From Hofstenia miamia (Eukaryota > Xenacoelomorpha > Acoela): a DNA stretch of 64,000 nt. The stretch spans positions 6,373,401 to 6,437,400 of the forward strand of contig SCFE01000001.1 of assembly GCA_004352715.1 (NCBI GenBank). Direction: 5' to 3'. Both the position numbers and the translations under genes were made by a program. The notes beneath the pieces were generated by a model, which was not told the DNA's origin, made no database searches, and saw only the letters and a program-made list of their open reading frames with translations. This document shows, one piece after another, positions 1-11,138 of the stretch (positions are counted from its first letter, which is position 1; every line of letters begins with the position of its first letter).

Positions 1-1361
1 AATAAGTAGGAACAAGGAATACTCCACGAAATATTAAAATTCACAAGAGTTGTCTTCTTATTCATTTGAGATTGTTGACTGAATTTCTTTTAGATATTTA
101 TTATAAATTTCGGTTTACCCTGGACATTATTTTCAGTCCTGTCTGTATATTTCATATATAAAATATATTTCCGTCAATATTTCTTTAAGTAAGTAGTTCA
201 GGAAACCGCCATCTTTGTTCAGTTATTTAGCAAAGTCTTGTAAATATTTCTCTGCAACCATGAAGTGTAGGATTTCGATACGCATTCAAGATGTGTTTAC
301 ATTTATGAATTGTGTAAACAAGTTTCTAGACCAAAATGTAATCTTGCGTTAATGTGACCCAGCAGAAATGACCGTTGTTACATTTATTTGCATATTACTT
401 AATTTCAAACTGCTTTTTAGATTTACAATGTATTAATGTTGTTAAAGCTAAAAGCAAATATCAGAAAAATGTTGAGCGCAAAGCGAATTATTTCCTCTAA
501 GAGTCGAATCCGAGAAGGAAATATTCTATAGTTCCATTATCTTAACCTTATTTGTATTAATTAGCAATCAAGTTGGCTAGATTATTTTGAAGGGCTTAAA
601 ATCATTGTGTCATGCCTAGTTCCATGTAAATAAATCGTCCCCAAAGTTATTGACAAGCTAGGGAGATTCTCTGCAACAAAAATGAAAATAATAAATTCGT
701 TCAAATGGGTACATATTTCCTGTGACATTAAAGCTTGTAGATTTTACTTTTGTAGTTAATGCCAATTGTTTTAGTTGGTGTCGTGCCCTTACTGTATAAA
801 GATGCGCAATTTTTTCAATTTATCAGTCTAAGCAATAAGCGATATATATTTAAAAATGTATTCTCATATACAAAAACAACTAAAATATTTACAAGACCTT
901 GTTAAGCATTAAAATATTTTAGCCTGGCAACAAAAACCAGTCACATGAATTCGTAGTATCGTATATATTTTATATTGTATTGTCAGTTAGAAGTACGGTC
1001 TTCCTAATTTAGGAACAATCAATGATAATTGTTAGTCAATGTTAGCTTGTTTTAGCAACAAGAAGAAAAGTGTATTCTTTACACTCCAACATAAGAAATA
1101 TATTTATAGGCCAACGGTTAGGTTTGGGGTACCCCAATCCTGCCTAGCTGCTTAGATATTAACGAGGTAAAAAATTTTGTTACTTTCTATACTTGGCTGT
1201 AACAAAGCGCATTCTTTGAGTTGTATTAAACTATCAAATTAAGTTACTATTTTGTCTTCTGCTTTGATTGTAAATTGTCAATCAATTGCTAAATAGTCGT
1301 AATGCTTATTTCTCAGTTCTACGTATGTCTATAAAAAATTGTCAATGAATCTATATATTAG
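1..1361. other. Probable intron upstream of laminin exons
   Basis: All reading frames are interrupted and the base composition is uniformly AT-rich. It ends in a splice acceptor (AG at 1360-1361) directly before the first recognisable coiled-coil exon, so it is most simply an intron of the same gene. I see no other exon or RNA gene in it. Confidence 0.5.
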
Positions 1362-2504
1362 GATGCCAATGAATTGGATTCCAATACTCGTGCTTTGGAG
1401 GAAGATTTTAGAAAAACGTCAATAGGAATCTCAAATCTGGATGGCAAAATTACACAAACATCAAAATCAATTAGTACAATTAAAGAAAACGTCGCAGAAA
1501 ATCAAAAGCTCGTTGATGAAGTATGAATAACTTTGTTTTATAAAATTTTGTTGCATTGATCAATGTAGGAACTTGGGTTTATTATTGCAAATGAAGATCA
1601 TTTTATTTTAAAATAGTATGTTGCATTGCTATCATAGTTTGCATGCACTTTTTTAGTATTAGGTTTGAGTTGTTTAAAAATGCTGTCTTTTATTAAATAT
1701 TGTTCTTTCTACCTAGCCATTTATAAAGTGCGTCGTCACTATAAACTATGAAAAACTATTTGTGCATAAATGTTTTCTTAAGATTTGGTATTTGGAAGAG
1801 AAATTTTTTGGACAATGGAACCGACTGAATCGATTCTAAATTTTCAAATTTACTGAATCAAAAAAACCATATTGACTTTAATTACAAATATGCAGGGGAA
1901 TCGTTAGTAATTTTTTACAATTAGAAATTTAGACCAATGATATTACAAATGATGCTAACAAAAATATTCGAGAAACGCTGTCACAGTTGCGAAATTCCGA
2001 GTCCAAATTAAAAGCTATAAGATATGAGCTGAACCAAATGCCCAGTGAAAAGCCTGCGGATATTGTGAAAAGTCTAAAGTTTCAATTTGAAGAAATTAAA
2101 TTAGTTCTGGAGCAAGGCAATGTATTGTCAGAAGCAAAGAAGCAAAGGGTCTTGTTTGAGGCTCAAAAAAAGGAAATGGAAACTTTGGAGGTAAGCTCAA
2201 TTCATTTATTATTTCACATTATAATACATGTAAATAGCTTTTTAACCATATAATGATTAATTATTAGCTATATATTTATATATAATGTAAAATATACCAG
2301 CATTTTTTATCTTGATACAGTGTTTTATCTGATGTTTACTAAAAACTAGATCTAGTGGCTCTTTGAATTTATTTTTTTACATTTGCAAGAAATATGTTTT
2401 AGAATGAACTAAATCAAATAAAGAAAGACGTTGAAAACATTCGTGAAATAAATTCCAAATTGGACAGCAATGCTTGCGTTTATCAGCGCAGTGTAGAAAC
2501 GTAG
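1362..2504 (+). CDS. Laminin gamma chain, C-terminal coiled-coil exons (5' end outside the window)
   Basis: Three exons join in phase 0: 1362-1520 (donor GTATGA), 1933-2190 (donor GTAAGC) and 2403-2504 (stop TAG at 2502). They encode about 171 residues of polar, heptad-type coiled coil (for example SKLKAIRYELNQM) with no membrane segment. The tail reads DVENIREINSKLDSNAC followed by eight residues and stop. A lone cysteine close to the end, after an acidic helix, is the signature of laminin gamma chains: that cysteine bonds to the beta chain, and a glutamate seven residues after it contributes to integrin binding by the heterotrimer. Both residues are present with the same spacing as in gamma-1. 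Laminin is a secreted basement-membrane trimer. The rest of the gene lies upstream of base 1. The assignment rests on the tail and the coiled coil only, so another coiled-coil protein is possible but less likely; gamma-1 and gamma-3 cannot be separated here. Confidence 0.72.
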
Positions 2505-2623
2505 ATTTTTTTCAAATTTTGTGTGAACTTACAATGTTTATAGTCATTAATTTTGTACACTTGTGTTAATGAAATGATTATTTTATGATTATTTTAAAGA
2601 ACAAACAGTTTTATCTAAGTCAA

Positions 2624-2629
2624 AATAAA
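2624..2629 (+). promoter_or_regulatory. Polyadenylation signal AATAAA of the laminin-like gene
   Basis: A canonical AATAAA lies 120 bases after the stop codon at 2504, in AT-rich sequence, and is the first one downstream. It is a reasonable 3' end signal for the upstream gene. Confidence 0.5.
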
Positions 2630-3013
2630 TTTGTTATTAAAATAATGAAGAACATTGGTTTTTTGCAATGAAGTAAAACAGTAATATTATCCAAATTTGC
2701 ACTTTACAAATTTAAATTTCGCAGAATTGATACATAATGTGTTTTTTATTTAGGCAGTTTTTATTTGTTATGCAATTTCGTGTTTTCTTTTGCAGAAAAA
2801 CATTATTAAAATTTAAATAATAATTGTATTTTAGTGGAACTTATCTGATATTTTTAGCTTGATATAACGTCTAAAATAAAATCAAGGAATTGAATTTTTT
2901 GACCTTTCCGCACTCATGGAATCCTTGTAGAGTACATGTAGTTTCAATAAAATATTAATTGTTGTCGATGTTGTTCAGAATTAGGATCTTTATTCCCGCA
3001 AAATGGATTATTA

Positions 3014-3250
3014 ATGCCATTTAAAAAGTTTTTAAGAAAAAAGAAAAAGAATGCCAACAAAGAATTAGCCAACCAAATAAATGAAGAAAGTTCCAGCGTT
3101 TCTAAAGATATTGAAAATTTAGAAAAACCACCCACTGATGTTAATTATTGTAACAAGGAAAAAGTAAATTTCAGTGACAAGAACAAAGAAGAACTACCAA
3201 ATTTGGACAAAGTAGATGGAGGCTCAACTGATATTAAAACAGGTTTGTGA
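3014..3250 (+). CDS. Hypothetical basic/acidic protein, probable first exon
   Basis: The open frame starts at ATG 3014 with a strongly basic patch (MPFKKFLRKKKKNANKEL) and continues as a charged, serine- and glutamate-rich stretch with no hydrophobic core. It looks disordered. The frame closes at 3250, but AAACAG/GTTTGT at 3237-3248 is a good splice donor one base after a codon boundary, so the exon probably ends at 3242. The opposite-strand frame is low-complexity leucine/phenylalanine and is probably its shadow. It may be the first exon of the gene whose larger open frame lies at 3796-4350, but I could not find a splice acceptor in a matching phase. The function is not recognised. Confidence 0.4.
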   Translation: MPFKKFLRKKKKNANKELANQINEESSSVSKDIENLEKPPTDVNYCNKEKVNFSDKNKEELPNLDKVDGGSTDIKTGL

Positions 3251-3795
3251 TAGTCATGAGCAATTTAGACATTAACATCGAAGTCAGGCCCTTTTGAGCC
3301 CATCTATAAGTACCGTTTTTGGTTCACTTTTTCCGCAAGAAATCATCAATGCTATGTTTAAAATTTCCCTTTAATATGTTCAAATACAATTCTCAAAATC
3401 TCATTGGCCATGCGATGCTCTTATCCATCTAATTTAGTGATGTAATTCATCGCATCAAGTCAATTCAGTTAGTATTCGTTAGGCAAATGCAAGGAAATAT
3501 TTACATGTTTGTGTTTGTAAAGCATGAAATTTAGTTAAAGATTTCGAAAAGTTAATAGGGTTTTTATATAATTACATAGTTAAATAACTTTTTTATGCCT
3601 GATCCATGCATTTTGTCATGTTTTGAACTACAATAGGATCTCATTTCATAAATATAGACTGAAATGAGTTATAAATTAAGTTGTAAGTGGGCCGATTAAC
3701 CATTTGTCATCATCACTTGAGTTGGCATGGCATTTGAATTACGTAATAAGTATCCAGTGGCATAATACGTACAAATTTACTTGTTTGCTTTAACT

Positions 3796-4350
3796 ATGGT
3801 CTGGGTTTTACAACACTGGTTAAAACCTGCTATTAATTATGATTATGTCAGAAAGCCCTATCATGTAAAATTTAATTGCTCATGTTTCGAAATTGCGAAA
3901 CTCAGTGTCTATGATGATGAAAAGTTCAACGTTTGGAAACGACAATCTAAGGAGCCTTGTGAATTGATTGACAGAACATATTCCGATAAAATGAATAGAC
4001 ATTTTGAAAATTGGATTGATTCCAGACTAAATTATTCTTTTGAAAAACGAACTCACAGTCCATATTCATTTCAAAAGAAAAATTACTTCTTAATCAAGAG
4101 AAATAAGGGAACTGCATTGGAGAGTATAAATATTACTGTTAATCAAAGTGCAATGGCTTTGCCACCGATAAAATCAAGAACTTATTCTCATAGAACAAAT
4201 CACGTAAGACCAAGAAGCATTTATTTTCCCCCAAGTGCAGAGCCTGTGTCGATATTACCCATAATTCCATTCGTAGATCCATTACTTTGCGATACTGATA
4301 CAGACATATCCCATGCAAGCGAAGTACACTCAAATGAAACATCTTTATAA
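3796..4350 (+). CDS. Hypothetical protein, long terminal exon
   Basis: An open frame of 184 codons runs from the first in-frame ATG (3796, MVWVLQHWLKPAINYDYV) to TAA at 4348-4350. The composition is that of a real protein: mixed polar and aromatic residues (NWIDSRLNYSFEKRTHSPYS), a Pro/Ser/Tyr-rich middle, and a C-terminal part with PILPIIPFVDPLLCDTDTD-like character. A stop in the same frame at 3763 and no AG before the ATG suggest either a true start here or a splice acceptor inside the frame, for example AG at 3850-3851. No domain is recognised. It is followed by AT-rich intergenic DNA. It could be the 3' exon of the 3014 gene. Confidence 0.45.
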   Translation: MVWVLQHWLKPAINYDYVRKPYHVKFNCSCFEIAKLSVYDDEKFNVWKRQSKEPCELIDRTYSDKMNRHFENWIDSRLNYSFEKRTHSPYSFQKKNYFLIKRNKGTALESINITVNQSAMALPPIKSRTYSHRTNHVRPRSIYFPPSAEPVSILPIIPFVDPLLCDTDTDISHASEVHSNETSL

Positions 4351-5564
4351 ATTTATATGTAAGCATGAAAGTAAATATAAAAATTTTTCTTATAATTTTT
4401 TATTATTTGCAACCTATGCGCCTATTTTTTCAAATTTTTTGTAATATCAATTACTCAATTAAGAGATTTCTCTCCTAAAACTCAGACTGTGTTTATTTGA
4501 TTTAGTATACTCCAGAACTTTAGCCCTAAATCTTTTGTGTTACCATTGTGAACATTTCTTTTCTTTAAACTGTCAGGAAATTTTTATTGTTTTTAGAGTT
4601 TCCCTAAAAACAATTTAAGCGCTCATAACTCTCAAACTCATAAAGCTATTCAAAATCTGTAAGCACCACTGGTTAAAGAATGATCTTATCTCTAAATTTT
4701 TTCCATAATTCGCGTATTTGTGCGAGTTCGTCAGGCTGCGCTGTGCGCAAAGCTGTCATGCTATAGTCTATTTACAGATAACAAAATAATTGAGGCTAAT
4801 TGTTGTTTCCCTGGGCTTTAGGCTTCCTGATTAAGTACCTGAACATTAGGAATGGTAAGAATTTAAAAACTACTTAAAAATATTGTAATTTTCATTGGAA
4901 AATCGTAAATCTCATCAAGTATTTCAGCCACAGACAACAATGCACTTTTGTACAATTTCCAACTGTATGAACAACAATAGTAGTGGCTATTTCTCAGAAT
5001 TTCCCATTTTTATGATAGGCTTGGAGGAAGTTGCTAAAAATTTTAAAAAGGCTGTTGTTTAAAAAGCAAAGGCAACTTAGGGTTAAAGTGTGAAGTGGTA
5101 TTCTATACACTGGGCTAACACAACAATATCAACTAAAATAATGTATTTTAAGCCAATTTATCACTTAAATACGAAGGTAAAATGAAAAAAAGACCAAAAC
5201 TAAAGACTTGAATTCAAGATTGCGAGCTTTGAGTATTCTCGGCCTCTGTTCGCACTTTGAAAGCCATTCAGACTATCCCTAGCCTTTGAATAACATTATT
5301 TTTATTGAATGATGATATTTATCAACCACAACAACAAAAAGACTTTTCCCCCCTTTACAGCTGTTAAGACAAATATAATTTAAAAATAAAATAACAACAA
5401 TACTAAAATATTAATAAGAACAAGAAGAGCATATACAATATATAAAGAAGTACAGGGATTATCAAAATTGAAGCAAGGAACAAAAGTGGACCAGATTAAG
5501 GAGTAGAAGGAGGATTTAAATTTAGAAGAAGATAAGAAAAGTCCAGATGATGAGGAGTAATCAT
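4351..5564. other. Intergenic stretch, no gene seen
   Basis: AT-rich sequence without a convincing open frame on either strand. A purine-rich stretch at about 5380-5560 immediately precedes the LINE fragment and is probably its degenerate 3' part. Confidence 0.5.
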
Positions 5565-5888
5565 CTAGTTAGCAATGGGAATAATGCGAATAAAGAAAGA
5601 ATTTTGTGAGCGAGCTTTGTGGGTTTGATAAAAGCCAACAGGGGGATTAAAATGTGTCGAATAAGAAGGAATATAATTAAAGAGATTAAGATAATATTTT
5701 TCTAACAAAAGGGAATTAAAGAATAGAAGATCAAGAAATTGAAGCTGAAGAACAAGGGGTAATAAATTAATTGAAAGTAATGCAGATTTGTAAAAGAGAG
5801 AATGAGAAATCCACTTAACTACACAAAGTTGAGAAGGCTCAACCGAGTAGAGAATTGAGAGTAGAATAGACCAACAAGTATGTGGCAA
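5565..5888 (-). pseudogene. LINE (CR1/L2-like) C-terminal fragment
   Basis: Read on the minus strand, the 107-codon frame contains LLPLVLQLQFLDLLFFNSLL followed about 25 residues later by HKARSQNSFFIRIIPIAN. This is the usual end of CR1/L2/Jockey-type reverse transcriptase proteins: a leucine-rich helix naming two domains, then SFFxRIIPxWN. It aligns in order with the end of the long LINE at 45.7-49.1 kb (LPLSLHFHACDLLLFNRLL and LHSFFNRV). The conserved end Trp-Asn is broken and the upstream polymerase is absent, so this is a dead 3' remnant. Confidence 0.6.
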
Positions 5889-7600
5889 GCTAACATAATG
5901 TTAAGAATATTGTAATTTTCAGAGGTAGAGAGCAATCTGAATCCGTGGCACATAGGCAAACCTCATTGTGTTCTTTAATAATATCAATGAAAACTGTAGT
6001 GGAAAGGAGATTTTTTCACTCCAAGAATTAGAACAAAATGAAGGACGAAAGATCCAAAACGCATTGCTTGTAATGAACAACTGAATACTTATAGTGGCCA
6101 TTAACTAGTGAAGAACTATATATTTGAGAAATTCAGCATACAACACAATCTATAATCATAGTGCAAGCGAGAGATATCCAAATAATTTCGATTCTTTTTT
6201 ATAACTTTTTCCATATTTTGATTACTCCAAAAACTTTGCATCTCATGCAGTTGAAGGTAACCTAATTCAGTGGAATTACCACAAACAAATCTAGTTTCCA
6301 TCTCTGCTTGAATATTAATATTTTCTTTGCAAAATTCGTCAAACTTATAGCAAATATGTGCATACTGTATACAAAGACATGAAAAACGAGGCCTATTTTT
6401 AAACATTATCACATTTGCGGGTCATAGGCTGGCAAATATTGTAGTATATTTGCATCAGATTTGTAAAATAACAATTTGTGTCGATTTAATAATATTTGAT
6501 GATAGTCATTGTACTTGTACAACTAATGATTTAATATCCCTTTGTATTTTGATTGGTCGCTTGCACGAGGAATCCATTTTGTTTGCGTAATTTAAAAATC
6601 AGACATCGCAGTATCATTTGTTAATTTGTTCTGCTATTACTCACTGTCTGATAAGTGAGTTTATTGTTTGCTACTATTTGTAAATACGCAGAAAGTGTGA
6701 ATTCTGTTAATTCAAGTTTTGCTACTCTAGCTTCTAGTTACTTTTACTTTTGCTATTAAAGATTTCCCCAACCGTATATTTGATTAACCTTCTATTTTAG
6801 CATTTTTCGGATAATAGACTTTTTACAAATTGCTCCTTTATTATATTTAATTTTTTTATTTTTATTATGTATTTGATCAGTATGATCAACACTTAGGGTA
6901 TCACTTCAGGCGTAAGGTAAGATAAAATGAGGCTTTAAATGGTCAGACAGTTAAGCTCCTTTAGTCTGAGTGATAGTAGGATTAGGTATAAGGATGAGTA
7001 CGGTTAGGAAGCGCGGTTTGCATGTAACTATAATTGTTGTATTTTCTCTAGTCTAAAATGCGCTGAGAATTAGGTGTTGGAAATGGTTCATCGCTTCAGC
7101 CGGAGGCCTCATTCTGTAAGAAGAAGTTCGGAATTAACTTCTCTGAATACTTGTTACCTATGGAATGAACATGCTCTTGTTTTCTCAACAGATAGAAGTA
7201 CATAGTAACTAGTAGTTTCATCGGCTGTTTTAATATTTCTAAAGATTGAATGCTTGCTGAGTGTTGCACGTGCATCTACCACAAGTCAAGCATTTTACAA
7301 TATGTATTTTTCGAAAGGATTATTATTATGCTCATGATCCTGTTTGCGCAGCGCATATACCTCCACAAGGGGAATCTCAATATATATTTCTGCATAATCT
7401 GCTTGCGACCTTTAAAAGACAGAATGATTTTATCGTGTGATCCATGTAAAAATACACTAATCTCATCATGTAAATACGATGAATTTATAAATGTTTTTGC
7501 GTTAGACAATGTTCCTCAACTGAATCTCTAGCAAGAGAATTTCTACTACTAGGACAATTATAATGATCTAGAAACGTACTACGCAAATTTCTCAACAAAA
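5889..7600. other. Unassigned region upstream of LINE fragments
   Basis: Several frames of 60-98 codons exist on both strands (for instance 6116-6412 minus and 7250-7531 plus), but overlapping frames are equally open and none shows a domain. The stretch may hold older parts of the adjacent LINEs. I do not call a gene. Confidence 0.4.
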
Positions 7601-7611
7601 CACATGATATT

Positions 7612-8091
7612 TTGGAAGTAGATATGTGTAGTAATTTAGCAACACGTGAAAACTGTCACTGTGACCTTAATATAATTAAGTATGAAACAGTTGATTATAT
7701 CAATTTGCTTAGAGCAATGTTTCAAAAGTCCTTAAAATTCACACTGCATGTAAAGCAATTGATTCAGTCCTTAAAACGATTAAATTATATATTTGAAGAC
7801 CTTAAAAACAATGGATATACAACTAAAGAATGAGATATAATATTCGAATCCTTAGCATTATCTAAGATTAATTACTGTCTTTCTGTTTATGGAAGTGATT
7901 TCAATGCACTAAATTGATTAACAAAGTATTTAAACAGTGCTCATAACAAAGGATATTACTCTAATCAAATAAACATGAAACAACTTTTAAAGAATCAAGA
8001 CATCAACACATATTTAAGAATATGTGTAAATCAACGTCACCCATTACATGAAGTTTTTAAAAATTTAAGAAAACCAAAACAGAATCTTTAA
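7612..8091 (+). pseudogene. LINE reverse transcriptase C-terminal fragment, copy A
   Basis: The plus strand encodes LIQSLKRLNYIFEDLKNNG, a stop at 7831, then in the same register FESLALSKINYCLSVYGSD and later NQRHPLHEVFKNLRKP. These are hallmark post-polymerase motifs of CR1-like LINEs (the ILYGLSVYG block and the HPL block near the end). Several in-frame stops make it inactive. It aligns block for block with the neighbouring fragment at 8345-8750, so the two are tandem, independently decayed copies of one family. Confidence 0.62.
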
Positions 8092-8344
8092 AAAAATCAA
8101 AAGAATTTTTCACTTTCTCTTTTTTTCTTTTTATATTCTTCTTTTTTGTTCGTTTATTAGAAATTGTTATAATACTTAATTTACTTTATTTTTATTTGTA
8201 CATTAATATTTCATACTTTGTAATTTTAATCAAAACTTGTATTAAGTTCTGTTAAACTATCGTCCTCTGTGTAAATGTAATTACAAATTTGAATTTGAAA
8301 GTGCCAAGCATCAGAAAGTATTTGGAATTTATTTTCACCAAAAC

Positions 8345-8760
8345 ATGTTTTTTACTGAACATTGCAACAAATTGGTAGCTTCATCCAATAAACTATTATA
8401 TATTATTAAAGACTCTAACTATACCGAAAAGGAAATCAATCAGATATTTTCTTCTGTAATACTAACCGGAATAAAGTATGGATTATCAATGTATGGCTCT
8501 GATAAGACTTCATTGAATAAAATTCAAAGATTTTTGAACAAATGTTATTCACAAAGATACACTTATGTAAAATATGACATTCACGAGCTGTTAAGAAATG
8601 AAGATCTGTGATGGGTGAATCCACTATACCATCGTTTCATACCAAGTAATCAAATTAGGAATCTGAGAACTAACCGAAAATTCAAATTACCTAAGATCAA
8701 TTACTCCATATTTAAGAATTGTTTTATCAATAGACTACGATTATTATTATTATTTCATTT
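8345..8760 (+). pseudogene. LINE reverse transcriptase C-terminal fragment, copy B
   Basis: The 88-codon frame contains KLLYIIKDSNYTEKEINQIF, then ILTGIKYGLSMYGSD and FLNKCYSQRYTYVKYDIHEL, the KILYGLSVYG / RCHKRRYTS block of CR1-type LINE proteins. A TGA at about 8609 ends it. The next 150 bases in another frame give SNQIRNLRTNRKFKLPK and IFKNCFINRL, the usual final block (FKNSFFNRL). It is therefore a frameshifted 3' remnant, paired with copy A. Confidence 0.65.
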
Positions 8761-8785
8761 CTTCTCACAGCTTCATGCTGGTACT

Positions 8786-8950
8786 ATTTATTTTTAAAAT
8801 CCTTTGCACATAAAATCAATACAAATGAAGTGTTAAACGCTTATTAGGATTTCAAAAACAGTATTTTCTTCATTAATTAATCTTGGTTGTTGCAATTGAT
8901 TGAGGTCTTTTGTAATTTAAATGTGATTTTTCTTGGTTGGCCAATTCCAN

Positions 8951-8986
<36 letters not shown>

Positions 8987-9310
8987 CATTTTTCTGTGAG
9001 AGAAAAAGAAAACAGCAAGTAGTTTGTGGATAAAACATTTTTGTTTAGTTATTTTGTTGTTAATATTATTTTAATTTGTGTTACATCCCTGTATTTGGTA
9101 GATGTTATAATAAATTCATTATAAAAAGTATAAAAAGNTTATTATTATTTATTTTTAAAATCCTTTGCACATAAAATCAATACAAATGAAGTGTTAAACG
9201 CTTATTAGGATTTCAAAAACAGTATTTTCTTCATTAATTAATCTTGGTTGTTGCAATTGATTGAGGTCTTTTGTAATTTAAATGTGATTTTTCTTGGTTG
9301 GCCAATTCCA
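8786..9310. repeat. Direct duplication flanking single-N joins (probable assembly artefact)
   Basis: The segment starting TATTTTTAAAATCCTTTGC at about 8786-8949 recurs essentially base for base at 9147-9310. Single Ns stand at 8950 and 9138, at or near the edges. Exact repeats that begin and end at joins are typical of overlapping contig ends or of two haplotypes placed in series. Confidence 0.65.
8951..8981. repeat. (TA)n microsatellite beside an assembly join
   Basis: About 15 AT dinucleotides follow a single N at 8950. The join and the microsatellite sit inside a duplicated segment (see 8786-9310). Confidence 0.9.
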
Positions 9311-9664
9311 AATATTTCTTTTCCCTTTTACTTTCATGTAGTTAAATGTGATCTTTAATCATAAATGCTATCTTAAATATTTCCTATTGTACAACTTTCC
9401 ACCATTTATTTAACCAAGACTTTAACAGTATCTTTTCATTATCTAATTTCATGAATCAAATTCAAACAAAGATAAAATATCCCTATTATTCTGCTAAGAT
9501 TCGCAAAAGAACAAAGAATTTAAAAATTAATCAATGTTCATTTACAATGTGAACACACTCGTTTAGTTAGCAATGAATAAAATTAAAAGTTTAATGCGAT
9601 TTAGCGCTTTTTGCTGATATCGTTTGTTTCTTCCATGATGTATTCCTTGGTATATATATATATA

Positions 9665-10365
9665 NNNNNNNNNNNNNNNNNNNNNNNNNNNNNNNNNNNN
9701 NNNNNNNNNNNNNNNNNNNNNNNNNNNNNNNNNNNNNNNNNNNNNNNNNNNNNNNNNNNNNNNNNNNNNNNNNNNNNNNNNNNNNNNNNNNNNNNNNNNN
9801 NNNNNNNNNNNNNNNNNNNNNNNNNNNNNNNNNNNNNNNNNNNNNNNNNNNNNNNNNNNNNNNNNNNNNNNNNNNNNNNNNNNNNNNNNNNNNNNNNNNN
9901 NNNNNNNNNNNNNNNNNNNNNNNNNNNNNNNNNNNNNNNNNNNNNNNNNNNNNNNNNNNNNNNNNNNNNNNNNNNNNNNNNNNNNNNNNNNNNNNNNNNN
10001 NNNNNNNNNNNNNNNNNNNNNNNNNNNNNNNNNNNNNNNNNNNNNNNNNNNNNNNNNNNNNNNNNNNNNNNNNNNNNNNNNNNNNNNNNNNNNNNNNNNN
10101 NNNNNNNNNNNNNNNNNNNNNNNNNNNNNNNNNNNNNNNNNNNNNNNNNNNNNNNNNNNNNNNNNNNNNNNNNNNNNNNNNNNNNNNNNNNNNNNNNNNN
10201 NNNNNNNNNNNNNNNNNNNNNNNNNNNNNNNNNNNNNNNNNNNNNNNNNNNNNNNNNNNNNNNNNNNNNNNNNNNNNNNNNNNNNNNNNNNNNNNNNNNN
10301 NNNNNNNNNNNNNNNNNNNNNNNNNNNNNNNNNNNNNNNNNNNNNNNNNNNNNNNNNNNNNNNNN
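9665..10365. other. Assembly gap (701 N)
   Basis: The left edge is a (TA)n run (from about 9651) and the right edge is a (CT)n run (10366-10391), so a long microsatellite probably caused the gap. Open frames that cross it are meaningless. Confidence 0.99.
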
Positions 10366-10391
10366 CTCTCTCTCTCTCTCTCTCTCTCTCT
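10366..10391. repeat. (CT)n microsatellite
   Basis: Thirteen CT dinucleotides immediately follow the gap. Confidence 0.95.
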
Positions 10392-11138
10392 TAGGAATTT
10401 AATTATTGTATTATGAGATTGGGCATGGTTTTGCAAAAAAATTATGTAGAAGTTCAATTTCTTGAAAAAATGTAAGCCAAAATATCAAAAATTTTCTGTT
10501 GGACGTTATATTCTTCACAAAACAGGAATTTCTTTAAATCCTCAGAGCTATGTGCGGTAGCAAAATTACCCAAGAAGTGAAGCATTACAGACGGCTTTAC
10601 TGCCTGTGTGTCACATTGTAAGAAATTTTTAATTGGATGAAATGGACAGTCACAATATGCATTTAAATAATTATCTCAGCACAAGCATAAATTTTGGTAG
10701 TTTCTATTTCCCTCATGAATAAATTGGCATGAAGAAATAATGATGCAAATAAAATTTCATTTCTACACATTTTTAGTTTCCGGATGGTATATGAAATGTA
10801 CTATATTGGGTTAATTGATATTTTCACACCAATGTCCCCATTTTCGTGGAAATGACTGTATGAATGAAGATAGGCTTGATACATATTTTAGACTGTAAGG
10901 AGATTTCACACTTTGTAACATATCTTAAGGAGAAATCAGTTAAATTATGTACCTTAAGAAGCTTAGGTTTATAGAGCAAATTTTTCCTTCATAGTTTCCT
11001 AGATTTTGAAGGACTTCATTAAAATATTGCAATTTTTTTAATACTAGTAACATTCTTCCAATATAACTTGATAATTTTTAGTTTTGCCAGCTCTTATATT
11101 TAGAAGTTTGTTTATGAATTTTCATTTCTTTCTTTAGA
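10392..11138. other. Intergenic stretch, nothing recognised
   Basis: AT-rich, no open frame above background and no repeats on inspection. Confidence 0.5.

Noticed and set aside
9591-10457. Open frames of 263-288 codons on both strands
   Set aside because: They consist almost entirely of N from the assembly gap; only low-complexity ends are real.
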